Shown here in pieces: positions 46,128-56,202 of a DNA stretch of 64,000 nt. This stretch comes from Poteriospumella lacustris (Eukaryota > Sar > Chrysophyceae > Chromulinales > Dinobryaceae). Under the pieces are notes generated by a model. That model was not told the DNA's origin. It did no database searches and saw only the letters and a program-made list of their open reading frames with translations. The stretch lies in assembly GCA_008000375.1 (NCBI GenBank), contig SMOI01000009.1, forward strand, positions 138,437-202,436. The letters are read 5' to 3'. The position numbers and the translations under genes were made by a program. Numbering within the stretch: position 1 is the stretch's first letter; each line of letters begins with the position of its first letter.

Positions 46128-46617
46128 TTTGCCGTCGGCGTCAAAGTGGCGGGTGTCGAGCGGTGTACAGCCGTTTAGCTCACTGTCAATCGATAAGGAT
46201 TCTCACACGTTTGCTGAGGCCTCCAGAGGAATGCATTGTGTCGCTACGACGACGTGGGATGAGCCCCAAACGACGACGGATTCGCGTTGGATTCGCGTCG
46301 CCCTTCGACGGCGACGCCGACGACGGCGCCGCCAACTGCCGCCGCCACGACGACGACGACCACCGACGGTTACAAAACTCGGAAACACGGTAAACCTGCA
46401 CAGAGATTTGACACGTGCTCACGACATATCTGTCAAATAACTCGGGCGCAGCCGCGTCTGCTGTGCCCCGTCGCGTCGATAGCTCATCGACCAAAAGAAA
46501 ACCAGGGAAGTGGGCACAAACGAAGAGGAGCTGTGCCTATCACAGCCTCAAACACGTGTGGTGTGTGCCGTTATCAGACGGGTGGCGGTCAGTGGCAGCG
46601 CCGAACAGTGACCAAAT
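46128..46617. other. Divergent promoter region, TPR / sulfotransferase-like genes
   Basis: Head-to-head spacer containing CGACGA-type trinucleotide runs. No gene recognised. Confidence 0.5.
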
Positions 46618-47799
46618 ATGCAGCGGTTATCGTCCGGACCGCGTCTCGTGCACATCCTCATCGCTACGCTCGTCATAGGATACGTGTTGATTGCGTACAA
46701 AGTACTCTTTCACGATGATTTGGCGGCGTCATCTACTGCAGATACGTCCGCTGCGCTGAAGATGCAGGTGTCGGACTGTCGCAAAACGACCATTCAGCAG
46801 AGCCAGGAGCTCAAAACGGCGCGACAGTCGCTGTCCGAACTGCAACTTCAGTTGGATGACACCGCTAAGAAGCTAGCGGAAGCCACCGCATCAGCAGTGG
46901 CACCAAAGCCAGTCGCCTCGGCGATTCGGCCGGGTGTGATCGTGCTCGGTATGCACCGCTCGGGCACGTCCGCGCTCGGCGGCCTCATCAACAAAATGGG
47001 GCTGAAGACCGGCGGCCCTCTGATCCAGGCCGCGGAAGACAACGAGAAGGGTTTCTTCGAGCGTATCGACGTCGTGTTGCAGGACGATTACCTGATGCAG
47101 AAGCAGGGCGTGCACTACTCGCACAACACCTACCGATACGACGCCCTCGTGGGCATCAAACACATCCTCAACGACGACGGCGGCAAGTTCTTCAAAGAGG
47201 GACAGCGAGGCCTGGCCTTCCTGAACAACCCAGAGAGCTACCCGTGGATGCTGAAGGACCCGCGGCTGTGCATCACGCTACGCACGTGGCTGCCGCTGCT
47301 CAACTTCGTCCCCGCGGTGCTCTTCACCTATCGACACCCGATGGACGTCGCCTTGTCCATGAACAAGCGCGAATTCGAACGGTTCGCCGTGAACAAAGGT
47401 CTGCGGCTGTGGTATGTCTACAACAAGCGGGCCATTCTGCAGTCGCACGACCTGTGCCGCGTGGTCACCTCGCACCGCAAAGTGATGCAGCAGCCGCACG
47501 AAGAACTCGCCCGCATTTTCGACGAGCTGCACGGCTGCGGCGTCGATGTGCCGCATCAGTTGACGGACCAGGAAGTGTCCAGCTTCATCGACATCAAGCT
47601 GCAGCACGGCCGCTCGACGCTGAAGGACCACACCTGCGACGAGGATCTCACGCAGATCGTCCCGCCCGCCTCGTGGCCCACCACCGACCCGCAGCACATT
47701 CGCTTGTACCGCGAAGCAATGCGCGTCTATTGCGCCATGGAAGATGGCCGAGCCTTCCTGCCCGGCTTCCAGTTCGCCGAGTTTGTGAAGGACGACTGA
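46618..47799 (+). CDS. Type II membrane sulfotransferase-like protein
   Basis: Single exon, 393 residues. A short basic N-terminus and one membrane segment (LIATLVIGYVLIAYKVLF, about 14-31) precede a coiled-coil stem, giving the type II topology of Golgi transferases. The catalytic part starts with VIVLGMHRSGTSALGG, the 5'-phosphosulfate loop of the PAPS sulfotransferase family. Further on, LFTYRHPMDVALSMNKRE matches the 3'-phosphate-binding motif (R-x7-S). Family members transfer sulfate from PAPS to glycans or proteins in the Golgi lumen. The acceptor cannot be predicted. The C-terminal half is diverged from animal enzymes. Confidence 0.8.
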   Translation: MQRLSSGPRLVHILIATLVIGYVLIAYKVLFHDDLAASSTADTSAALKMQVSDCRKTTIQQSQELKTARQSLSELQLQLDDTAKKLAEATASAVAPKPVASAIRPGVIVLGMHRSGTSALGGLINKMGLKTGGPLIQAAEDNEKGFFERIDVVLQDDYLMQKQGVHYSHNTYRYDALVGIKHILNDDGGKFFKEGQRGLAFLNNPESYPWMLKDPRLCITLRTWLPLLNFVPAVLFTYRHPMDVALSMNKREFERFAVNKGLRLWYVYNKRAILQSHDLCRVVTSHRKVMQQPHEELARIFDELHGCGVDVPHQLTDQEVSSFIDIKLQHGRSTLKDHTCDEDLTQIVPPASWPTTDPQHIRLYREAMRVYCAMEDGRAFLPGFQFAEFVKDD

Positions 47800-47950
47800 G
47801 TGGCGACCTTGTACATTGACGACCCCACCACCACCCTGAGCGCGGCTTATCGCATTTACACAGAAGAGTCTCTAACTACCGCTTTGTTCATATACAATGG
47901 ATGGTTCGCTGTTCGAACGGCCCGCAGGGGCCCTACGGCCGCAGCGGGGT

Positions 47951-48292
47951 CTAGTAGAGGTGCACGATGGCGTAGGCGAAGGTCCAGAACAGAATATACG
48001 TCAACACTTGGCCACTGAACATAGAAAACTCGAACTGCACAAAGGAGCCCACCACGAACTTCCCACTGTCAAACTTCATCTTCGCCAGGAGCCCCACCAG
48101 CGACAGCGCGGCCACGCCCACGAACAGGTACAACCCCCGCAAACTCGTCAAACCCAAAACACCGGCCACGATACCGGCAACGATGGCCAGCGAGATATGA
48201 AAGGTTTCCAAGTTGCGGATGTTGAACATCAGGGCATCCTGCTTGATGAACTGCTTCTTGTCACCGATAGCGATTTCGGCGATGTCGGACAT
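47951..48292 (-). CDS. EMC6: ER membrane protein complex subunit 6
   Basis: Single exon, 113 residues. After a short polar N-terminus come three membrane helices: about 34-49 (SLAIVAGIVAGVLGLT), about 53-69 (GLYLFVGVAALSLVGLL) and the C-terminal helix VLTYILFWTFAYAIVHLY. The last matches the conserved ending (FTYVLFWTFLYGMVHVY-like) of EMC6/TMEM93. EMC inserts tail-anchored and multipass proteins into the ER membrane; EMC6 lies in its transmembrane insertase core. Size (human ~110) and topology agree. It converges with the sulfotransferase-like gene, about 150 bp apart. Confidence 0.92.
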   Translation of the reverse strand: MSDIAEIAIGDKKQFIKQDALMFNIRNLETFHISLAIVAGIVAGVLGLTSLRGLYLFVGVAALSLVGLLAKMKFDSGKFVVGSFVQFEFSMFSGQVLTYILFWTFAYAIVHLY

Positions 48293-48914
48293 GACTCTGC
48301 GGGGTCAAGTGTGGGGAAGAGAAGTAACGTCGGTATGACCGCACGAAGCAAGTATCTCTACGATAAAATGTGTTCAATCGATGAGTTTTGAGCCGCCGTC
48401 TCACGAGAAGAAACGGTAAACCAGAGTAAACGATAAAGCTTCGATTCGTTGTTGCGAAACAGCGACCGCGAGGCCCAAGTGTACACGACGACGACGACGA
48501 CCAGCAGGCGACACGACGACGACGACGATGTGGGCTTGTGGGTTAGCAGCCAGCGAAGCTGTGATCAGTAGAACCAACACTGCCAGCCGGTTTGCACATG
48601 TTGACGATCCTGTTGGTGTTATTGTTGTTGTTAAAAGTAGCACCGGTGTGACATACAATCGTGTGCGGCCGTCGTGTCAGTGTAGTGCAAAAGAGGTGGA
48701 CCTCAGACCGGTGAGTGAGAGAGGCCTCACAGTGCGGGCGGCCGACACCACTCGACTCAAGGGCTACCAGGAGAATAACTTAAACCCACTGACGCTGCAG
48801 GTGCAACTGTCGTCGGGGGGTGTCAGCCTGCATCTTCGCCCTCACAGCCTCAGACGGTTACGGATACGCCCACACGCTGCACCTTCGCGAGTGTCAAGAC
48901 ATGACATAGACACG
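48293..48914. other. Intergenic region
   Basis: Promoter of EMC6 and 3' end of the FKBP-CS gene (both minus). Short CGACGA runs lie at about 48483-48530. No gene seen. Confidence 0.5.
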
Positions 48915-50055
48915 TCACGGACGCTCTTCTTGGGCCGCCAAATGCTGGCGGCTGAGGACGGAGCCCCACAGGTCCCGGTGACCGTGCCCTTTCGACAGAT
49001 GCAGCACCGCCATCAGACCGCGCATATACAGACTGACGGTGTTCTCTTCTAACGCCCAACTGCTCTCGCTGGGGTAGATGTGGCCGTGCAGGGGCCCGCC
49101 GAACAACACGGCGCCGTGCTCGTCGGGCGTCTTGACCCACACTTCGTGTTTTCTGCGGCGACCGTCGTCAGGTCAGCGGATGCGCATGCAAAAACGACAG
49201 GAACACTTACCTAATGGAGACGAAGAGCGTCTTCTTGGACGTGATCGACGACGGTAGAGGCACACGCACCTCGAGCGCGTCCACGGTCTCGGTCCACGTG
49301 TGGTCGTGCGACGAGCCGTCCAGCTGCCGGTGGGGGTCCAACTTGTGTCGCGACGGGTCGTAGAACGTGGGCGACCGCGACATTTTGTGCGGTCCGTCCT
49401 TCAGAATGTCCGCCGAGATCGCGTTGACGCCCCCGTTCTCCTCCAGTTTTCGGCGAAACAACGCGGTCTCCGCGGTCTCGGCGGTCTCCGCGGGTCCGTC
49501 ACTGCTGCCGTGTTGGTGGCGGCCCGGTGACGACACGCCACCATCTTCATTGACATCGTCTACCTCCGGTGGGGGTACAGACGACAGCAGCGTGACTTGG
49601 CACGATACAGCCTTCTTCGCGGCAGCGACGGCGTACGGCGGCTCCAGATCCAAACGCGCGACCTCGCCGAGGGCCATGTGCAACACACCGTAGTGGAAGC
49701 CCGTGAAGACTTCCGCGTCTTGACCAATGCAGAAGGTCACTTCCTGATCACTTCTAGACAGTCCCGCTACGTTCATCACGTTGCCGTTGGCGTCAATCCG
49801 TTCCACGACGATTGTGACCGTGTCACCGTATGCAGGCTTTCCTCTCGATGGATCGCCAGGCTTTATGATCGTTTTGTGAATTCCACCGTCGCGAAGAGGA
49901 GACACGTCCTCTCGAATGGTGTTGACGGAAGAAGCCCGCAGCGGTGAAGAGAGTGACCGGGTCCAGGCCACCCGATGACGCAGGCCAACGGAGAAGCTGA
50001 ACACGACCCAACTCCACCCCACCAACAACAAGCCACCTATCGTCAACAAACGCAT
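48915..50055 (-). CDS. Secretory-pathway FKBP-like / CS (p23/NudC) domain protein
   Basis: Two exons, complement(49211..50055) and complement(48915..49152), with a 58-bp intron (phase 2), give 360 residues. The start MRLLTIGGLLLVGWSWVVFS is a signal peptide, followed by an Arg/Ser-rich stretch that could be a transit peptide. Residues about 70-165 follow the FKBP pattern (GDTVTIVVERID, VFTGFHYGVLHMALGE, LEPPYAV), but the aromatic active-site residues look incomplete, so isomerase activity is doubtful. Residues about 240-345 form a CS domain (HTWTETVDALEVRVPLP, SKKTLFVSIR|KHEVWVKT, ESSWALEENT) like p23/NudC co-chaperones. A luminal or organellar chaperone is inferred. An upstream in-frame ATG (50121) would mask the signal peptide. 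Confidence 0.75.
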
Positions 50056-50177
50056 GGTGTGCACAATGTCTGTCCTCAAACCTTTGTCCTTGTGCTTTTG
50101 TATCAATTTTTTCTTGACCATTGGCCATTGACCCCGCGGAGCGATCGATCAGCGGAGGAGGCCCTCGTCGTCGTCAT

Positions 50178-50208
<31 letters not shown>

Positions 50209-50803
50209 TAGTCAGCACTAAGAGAGGTACGTTTTGCTCGGTTACCCGAGTGTAGTTTGAGAAGGTACTGCGGATGGCGAATGAACGATGGTCCAACAAC
50301 CGAAACAGAGAGGTGTACGTTTGGAAGTGATAATTTAAGTATAAAACCTACTTGAGATGAAACAAATGTGTACAAATGTTGGGTATATCGTCGCCGCGGC
50401 GGCAGTGCCGCGGGACTGGTCTAACGAGCAAACTTGTTCTACACAGCGATAAGGGGTGGGTGGGGATCTGTACGCAGCGGGCGTCGGCGACGCGACGTGT
50501 CGATGACGAGGCGGAGCGCCGCGGCGAAGCGAAACAGAAAATCGTTGAAAGCAAACGAGTCAGCGACGAAGTCGTCGCTGTGGTGAGAGTATAGGCTTTG
50601 GGGAGGAGGAGCTTCGAGACATGGCGCAGGGCGAGACGCGGCGAGGTGCACGGGCGGCGATGGCGGCGAAACGGACGAAGAGCCATCACGGGGCCAGAGG
50701 TGCGACCCCTCAAGATTCAAAAACGACACGAGTCGACTCGCAAACGAGGCGACTGCAAAAAAAGCGGGAGCAGCGATGGGGGAGAAGGGAAGGGCTCTGC
50801 CTC
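50056..50803. other. Intergenic region with trinucleotide microsatellite
   Basis: Contains a (GTC)n run at about 50162-50210. No gene recognised between the FKBP-CS promoter and the 3' end of the epimerase gene. Confidence 0.6.
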
Positions 50804-52403
50804 TCACTTCTGCACCTGTCCACTGCGGTTGAAGTGCAAGATGCGGGCGGTACGCGACTTGAGCTGCGTGTCGGCCTTCTCGACGTACGACGACAGCTCC
50901 AAGTCGGAGCCCTCGCGAGAGAAGCGATACCGACGGTCACGGCTGCTGTGGCGGTGGTGCGACGACGTGTGTGAAGGGTAGTCGGCGGATCGCGAGCGCA
51001 CCGTGCGCATCCGCGACGGGTGCCGGGACTGGGTCGGTGCCCCCTCCGCAGCGTCGGTCGGCGCAGCACTGACAGCGGCCTGACGCGGTGTTTTTGGCGA
51101 ACGAGTCGGTGGCTGCGGCACGGTGGCAGCGCTCGGAGGCGCCAGCGTCTCGTCAGCGCCGGAAATGTCGAGGCCTACGGCCGACAGGTCCGCCGCGTCG
51201 TCGTCACTGGCGGCATCCGCACCGACCGCTTCGTCACCCGACGCATCGGAGACAGACGCCGAGGAGGCGCCGCTGCTTGAGCGCGACCGATCACTCGCAT
51301 CGTCGAAGAGCCCCTCACTGTGTGCCTGCTTGTACCAGGCGGCCGTGCGGGCGATGCCCTCGCTGAACGACACCTGCGGCTGGTAGCCCAGCAGGTTGTG
51401 CGCCTTGGAGATGTCCGCGCAGGTGCGCTCGACGTCACCGGGCTGTTCCGGAAGCACCTCGATGAGGGCCTTCTTGCCGACGCAGGTCTCCACGAGCGCG
51501 ATGAAGTCCTTCAACAGATACGGCTTGCCGTTGCCCAAGTTGACCACTTCGCAGCCCAACGGCGTATCGATCGCGGCCACGACGCCTGCCACGATATCGT
51601 CGATGTACGTGTAGTCGCGTGACGTGGAGCCGTCACCGTATTGTTGAATCGCCTCCCCGTTGAAGACACGGTCGATGAATTTGAACGGCGCCATGTCTGG
51701 GCGGCCGCGGGGACCGTAGACGGTGAAGAAGCGCAGGCCCGTGCAGTTCAGGCCGTACAGATGGTGGAAGGTGTACGCCAGCAGTTCACTGTCGAAAGAA
51801 CAGACCATCGTTGTCAATGAATGAGCCGCAGAGCGCGCAAGGGGCAGCAGGGGTCGCTTACCAGGCTTTTTTCGTGGCGGCGTACGGGGACACCGGCTTC
51901 TCGACGGCGTCGCTCTCGCTGAGCACCGACTTCTCCGAGCAGCCGTAGACGCTGGACGAGGAAGCGTAGACGAAATTGGCACATGTGTATTGACGGGCCA
52001 AATCCAAGAGACGCGTCGTGCCCTCGATGTTGCTGTGCACGTAGATGTACGGGTCGATGATCGACGCGCGGACACCCGCGCGAGCCGCCAGATGGCAGAT
52101 GTGAGTGGGCTTCTCCTGTGCGAAGAGGTTACTGATGAATTGGACGTCACAGATGTCTCCGCGGTAGATCTTGACCCGGGCCCCGTACTTCTCGCACAGG
52201 TAGCGCAAGTTGGCTTCCTTCAAACGCACGTCGTAGTAGTCGTTCATCTCGTCAACCACCACGACACTGTCGCCTCGACTCATAAGCTTGTCGGCGACAT
52301 GGGATCCGATGAACCCAGCACCCCCGGTCACGAGAACGACTTTCCCAGTGGTGGAGGAGGCATCGATGGCTTTTTGTTCCAACATGTTCATGTCGTCGTC
52401 CAT
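50804..52403 (-). CDS. UDP-glucuronate 4-epimerase-like NAD(P)-dependent epimerase with long tail
   Basis: Two exons, complement(51862..52403) and complement(50804..51788), with a 73-bp intron (phase 2), give 508 residues. It has an extended SDR fold: the dinucleotide motif TGGAGFIGSH (about 26-35), HLAARAGVRASI, the catalytic YAATK (Tyr-x3-Lys, in SPYAATKKACELLAYT across the splice), and FFTVYGPRGRPDMA. The segment order matches UDP-glucuronate 4-epimerases (UDP-GlcA to UDP-GalA) that feed cell-wall or glycan uronates. UDP-glucose 4-epimerase is the main alternative. Unlike the plant enzymes there is no N-terminal membrane anchor. Instead a ~165-residue Ser/Asp/Ala-rich then basic C-terminal tail follows. 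Confidence 0.87.
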
Positions 52404-53358
52404 TTAGTTACTCTATTTAAATTGTGAAATCAACCAATGGTGTGCACCAGTCACATGCACGATGATGCAACGTAAGCACTCGAAGCTTCGGAACGAAGAC
52501 GTCGAAGAGAGAAGAAGGGGCCCGCTTCGAAAAAGGAAGTGAAAAATTGCCGCTGACGCTGACGCCGCAGATTCAACACGACTGACGTGCGTTGAGGGGA
52601 ACCGAAAAAGGCGAGAAATTTCTCACGAAAGAGGACTCCCACGTGGCGAAAGTCGATGTTGAACCATCTTGGCAGCAGCGGAAACCATCTTCCCTCTGCG
52701 GAGCCAACCAAAAACTCGACTTTTGGCGATATCGCCATGTGCAAGTGCGCAGTGGTCACGATGGCGACGACAACGGCACACGGGTTCACGGTTCACGGTT
52801 CAGCAGCAGCGGCGCAGCGGAGACGCGTTCGTTCCATACACCTCCCTCCTCGTGTCCTGTGAGGTTCAAAGTGTATTGGATTCGATGACTGCCACAAGAA
52901 ACAACAGGGAAAGCACAGAGCATAGACCTATGTATAGGACTAACGACCATGGGGCACAGTTCACGTGTTTACAGAGTCCACTGCACTGCACTGCACTGCA
53001 CGACGGGGACACTGCCTCCTCAAACTCTCGTGATGAGCGTCCGGCCTCTGCTGGGGACTCTCCCACTCATCCTCGTCTGTCCGTCCACAACGTTCAACAG
53101 ATAAGTCAACTGTTGATGAACCAGTGGGTCGCTGGGGTAATGGACACGTGCATCCCGCAGGGCCCTACGCCTCCGCAGTAGACCCGCGGACCAGACACCG
53201 CCCGAAAGAAGCGACCTTCGGCACAACAGATGTGCCGCGCCTTGGCAGCATGTGCCACAGCGGCAGCAGCCGTCGATTCGCCCTCTATCGCCGCCGTTTG
53301 GCACGTGGCGTGTGTCGTTGCTGCGGGGAAGGGAGGGGGGGGGGGTACGGGCTCCTGC
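52404..53358. other. Intergenic region
   Basis: About 950 bp with no convincing gene. A CACTG/CTGCA pentamer run is present near 52981-53000, and a poly-G run at 53333-53345. Open frames on both strands look like chance. Confidence 0.5.
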
Positions 53359-55580
53359 TCAGTCATCTTCCTGCGACGCCGCATGTGGCGCTTTACGCGC
53401 AGCCTCGAGGGCGAGCACGGCGGGGTCGATGTGCAGCACGATGTTCGTGCGGCGCTGGGCGCGCATCGGCTTCGGCGGCGGCGTCGACGGAGAGTCGCAG
53501 CCGGACGAAGCGCTCGCCGCGACACTCGGCGGCTGTCGCGGCGGCGGTGGCGGTGGAGAGAACGTCGACGGGGACGAGACCGGCGGCGGGGGCGGCGGGG
53601 CGAACGGCAGCCGCACGGCGCCCTTCAGCACCGCGGGCGACACCGACAGCGACGTGGACGCCGTCGTGTCCACCGCCGAGGTCGACGACGCCGCCGTCGT
53701 GAACGAACTGCTGCGACTGGCGGCGGGGTTATCCACCGCGGCGCCGATCCGCACGGGAATCGGGATCGGCGACGAGGCGCGCGGCTGCGACGCGGCGGCC
53801 GCCGACGATGGCGACGAAGACGAAGACGAGGTCGACGAGGACGGCGCCGCCACTGTCGTTGTCGCCGCCGCCGTTGGATGCGCCGTGGGCGACCCGAGCG
53901 GGGAGAACGCCGTCATGCTCGTGCGGGCGAAGCGGCGGATGTTCTCGCCCAGCGCCGCGGACATTTTCATCATCGGCGCCGTCACCAGCGTCGCGATGCG
54001 CTCGTTCTCGCTGCGCGGCGCACTGCTCGTCGCGGTCGCCGTCATCGCACTGCCCGTGCGGCGCTGCTCTTCTTCCCAGTCGTTGAACTCGTCGAGTTCG
54101 TTCTCGTCGACGTCGCCGCGTCGCTCGAGGTCGACGTCGTCGTCGTCGCCACCGTCCGACGCGTCGTCGTCGTCGCTGCCCACCGTCCGCGTCGACGACT
54201 GCGCGTACAGCGACGGCCGCTTGCCCGACCCCGCCAGCGTCGTGAAGCAGCGGTCACAGACGCGCACCGGTCGTCGGCTGTCGACGTGCGGCAGCTTGAA
54301 ACGCTTCGAGGAGCAGCCGTCGCAGACGACGACGCCGCAGTGGCGACAGTGGTGGCGGCGGTAGAGCAGCGTGAAGACGGTGCCGCACAGCTCGCAGTCG
54401 GGGCTGTTCGTGTCGGGCTTCCACAGCGGCGCAATGGCGGCCAGCTCCCCAACGCCGCCGCCACCGCCCTCGTGCTGCTCTCGCTGCTGTTGTTGCTGAC
54501 GCAGCTCGCGCGTCTTGGCGATGTGCAGCTGGATGGCGTCGGTCCAGTCGCGCCGCTCCGCCGCCGACCGCGTCTTCACCTGAAACGTCTTCGCGGGCGA
54601 CAAGACGATGAACGATTCCGCGGCGTTGGCGGCATCGGCGGGCAGTTCTTGAATGTAGCAACGATCGAGCGAGATCTGTCGGTTGAGCGTGTAGAGCCCC
54701 AGCGGCGTCTTCTCGCCGTAGCACAGCTGATCGTTGAACAGCCAGAACTGGAACTCCTTGTACCGTTTCCTACACACAGACAGATAGACGGACAGAGAGC
54801 TCCATATTAGAGAGAGGGGAGAGAGAGAGAGAGACAGAAGGCCAAGCAGGGGCGAGCGAAGACGCACCGACACTGGCGCAACAGCGTCGCCTCCATGACG
54901 AAGCGGCGGTTGACGTCCTCGAGCAGATCGACACGCGTCGTCGGCTCGATCTGCAGCATGATTTGGAGGATCTTTTCCTTGTTTTCACGGGCGCGGATCG
55001 CTTCGTTGTTGTATTCGGCGGTGAGGGAAATGGTGGCGAGCGAGGTTTGCAGCGTCGCGTGGTCCGGGTGGTCCTCGGGCGTGTACTTGATGAGCTGCTC
55101 CATGAGCAGGCGATAGCGCGGGATGCGCTGTACGGGCAGAATCAGAAGCGCTTCCAGATTGGCGCCTTGCATGACGGGATCCTTCTCGAGGTTGGCGACG
55201 AAGTCCGAATACCGCCGATTCTTGGTGAGCAGGTGCCCACGGCGCTGCATCGCGGGCTCGTAGTTGGCCAAGTACTGCGAATAGATGTCGCAGTTGCTGG
55301 CGATATCCTCGAACAGACTCAGAAACTTGAGGTTCTGCGACGTGGTTCCGTCTAGCGAGTGTCGGGCGTGCAACTCGTAGATCTTCTCGATGCCCTCGAA
55401 CTGCAGCGCCAGGTCTTTCTTGTCGAGAATGTTCTGGCTTCGCATTTGCCCCAGAACGACATCAATGGTGAGCTTTAGCCGAGTCACATAGGTGTGCTCG
55501 GTGGATAGAATTTCTTGAATCACGTAGAAACGTTTCTTGGCGCGAGGATCTTCCTCGGCGGCGGTCGGACCGGTGCTCAT
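53359..55580 (-). CDS. DH-PH-FYVE Rho guanine-nucleotide exchange factor (FGD-like)
   Basis: Two exons, complement(54868..55580) and complement(53359..54769), give 707 residues. The 98-bp intron contains a GA microsatellite. The DH domain is at about 10-215 (VIQEILSTEHTYVTRLKL, LLILPVQRIPRYRLLMEQL, the conserved GEF helix). A PH domain spans about 238-335 (KRYKEFQFWLFNDQL ... WTDAIQLHI). The FYVE zinc finger is at about 362-412, with C-x2-C, RRHHCRHCG and CDRCF. FYVE binds PI3P on endosomes, and DH loads GTP on a Rho GTPase. The order matches FGD proteins, without their second PH. The ~290-residue tail is Ser/Asp/Pro-rich. The Rho GTPase at the window start is a possible but unproven substrate. 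Confidence 0.92.
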
Positions 55581-56202
55581 ATCTTTCTGCCGATTTCTCT
55601 TTAATCTTGACAATTTTCGCTTCAGCAAAAGAGAAAAAACCTCAGTCTATGCAACAGGAGGTTCGATCGGGCAGGCAAATGAATTCTATCGGCGAAGTAA
55701 CTCGAAATCTTCGCCTCTTTTTTTGATCGTCGCCGGCATCGGAACAGCCAGCGACCGACGGACGAGGCTGTGCCTCTGGTCTCCGGAGACGCGCTCTTCG
55801 AGAAATAGCGTCGCGATGACGACGACAGAATTTCTGATCGCTAAGCGAAGGAATAGTGTACAAGTGGTAATCGATACCGCTGCATGCTGTGACATACCAA
55901 ACACTGTTTGGTAGACAGATAGATATTACAGTTCGGTTGAAGCTGTTAAAGAAGGTCATTCCCCATTTAACACCGCTGACAAGCGCTTACGTCGTCGTCA
56001 TGCGAGTCGGAAAGCACAGTGAACAGCCAGCTGCGATCACGCGTCCGTCCGCGATATCGCGTGTTTTCCGTAATCGGCTGCAGTGGCGAAACACGGATCT
56101 CCGCAAAAGCGGGTTGCCATTGAATGGCGTCGCCTCGTCGCTGTGGGAACCGATTGCATGCAACTGATTGCATGGTTTGTAGGCATTGATTCGCATCACT
56201 AT
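55581..56202. other. Divergent promoter region, FYVE-GEF / RBM28 copy A
   Basis: Head-to-head spacer lying outside the RBM28 inverted repeat. No gene recognised. Confidence 0.5.

Noticed and set aside
52669-53181. 170-codon plus-strand frame in the epimerase / FYVE-GEF gap
   Set aside because: No family resemblance, runs through simple repeats and starts in a promoter region.
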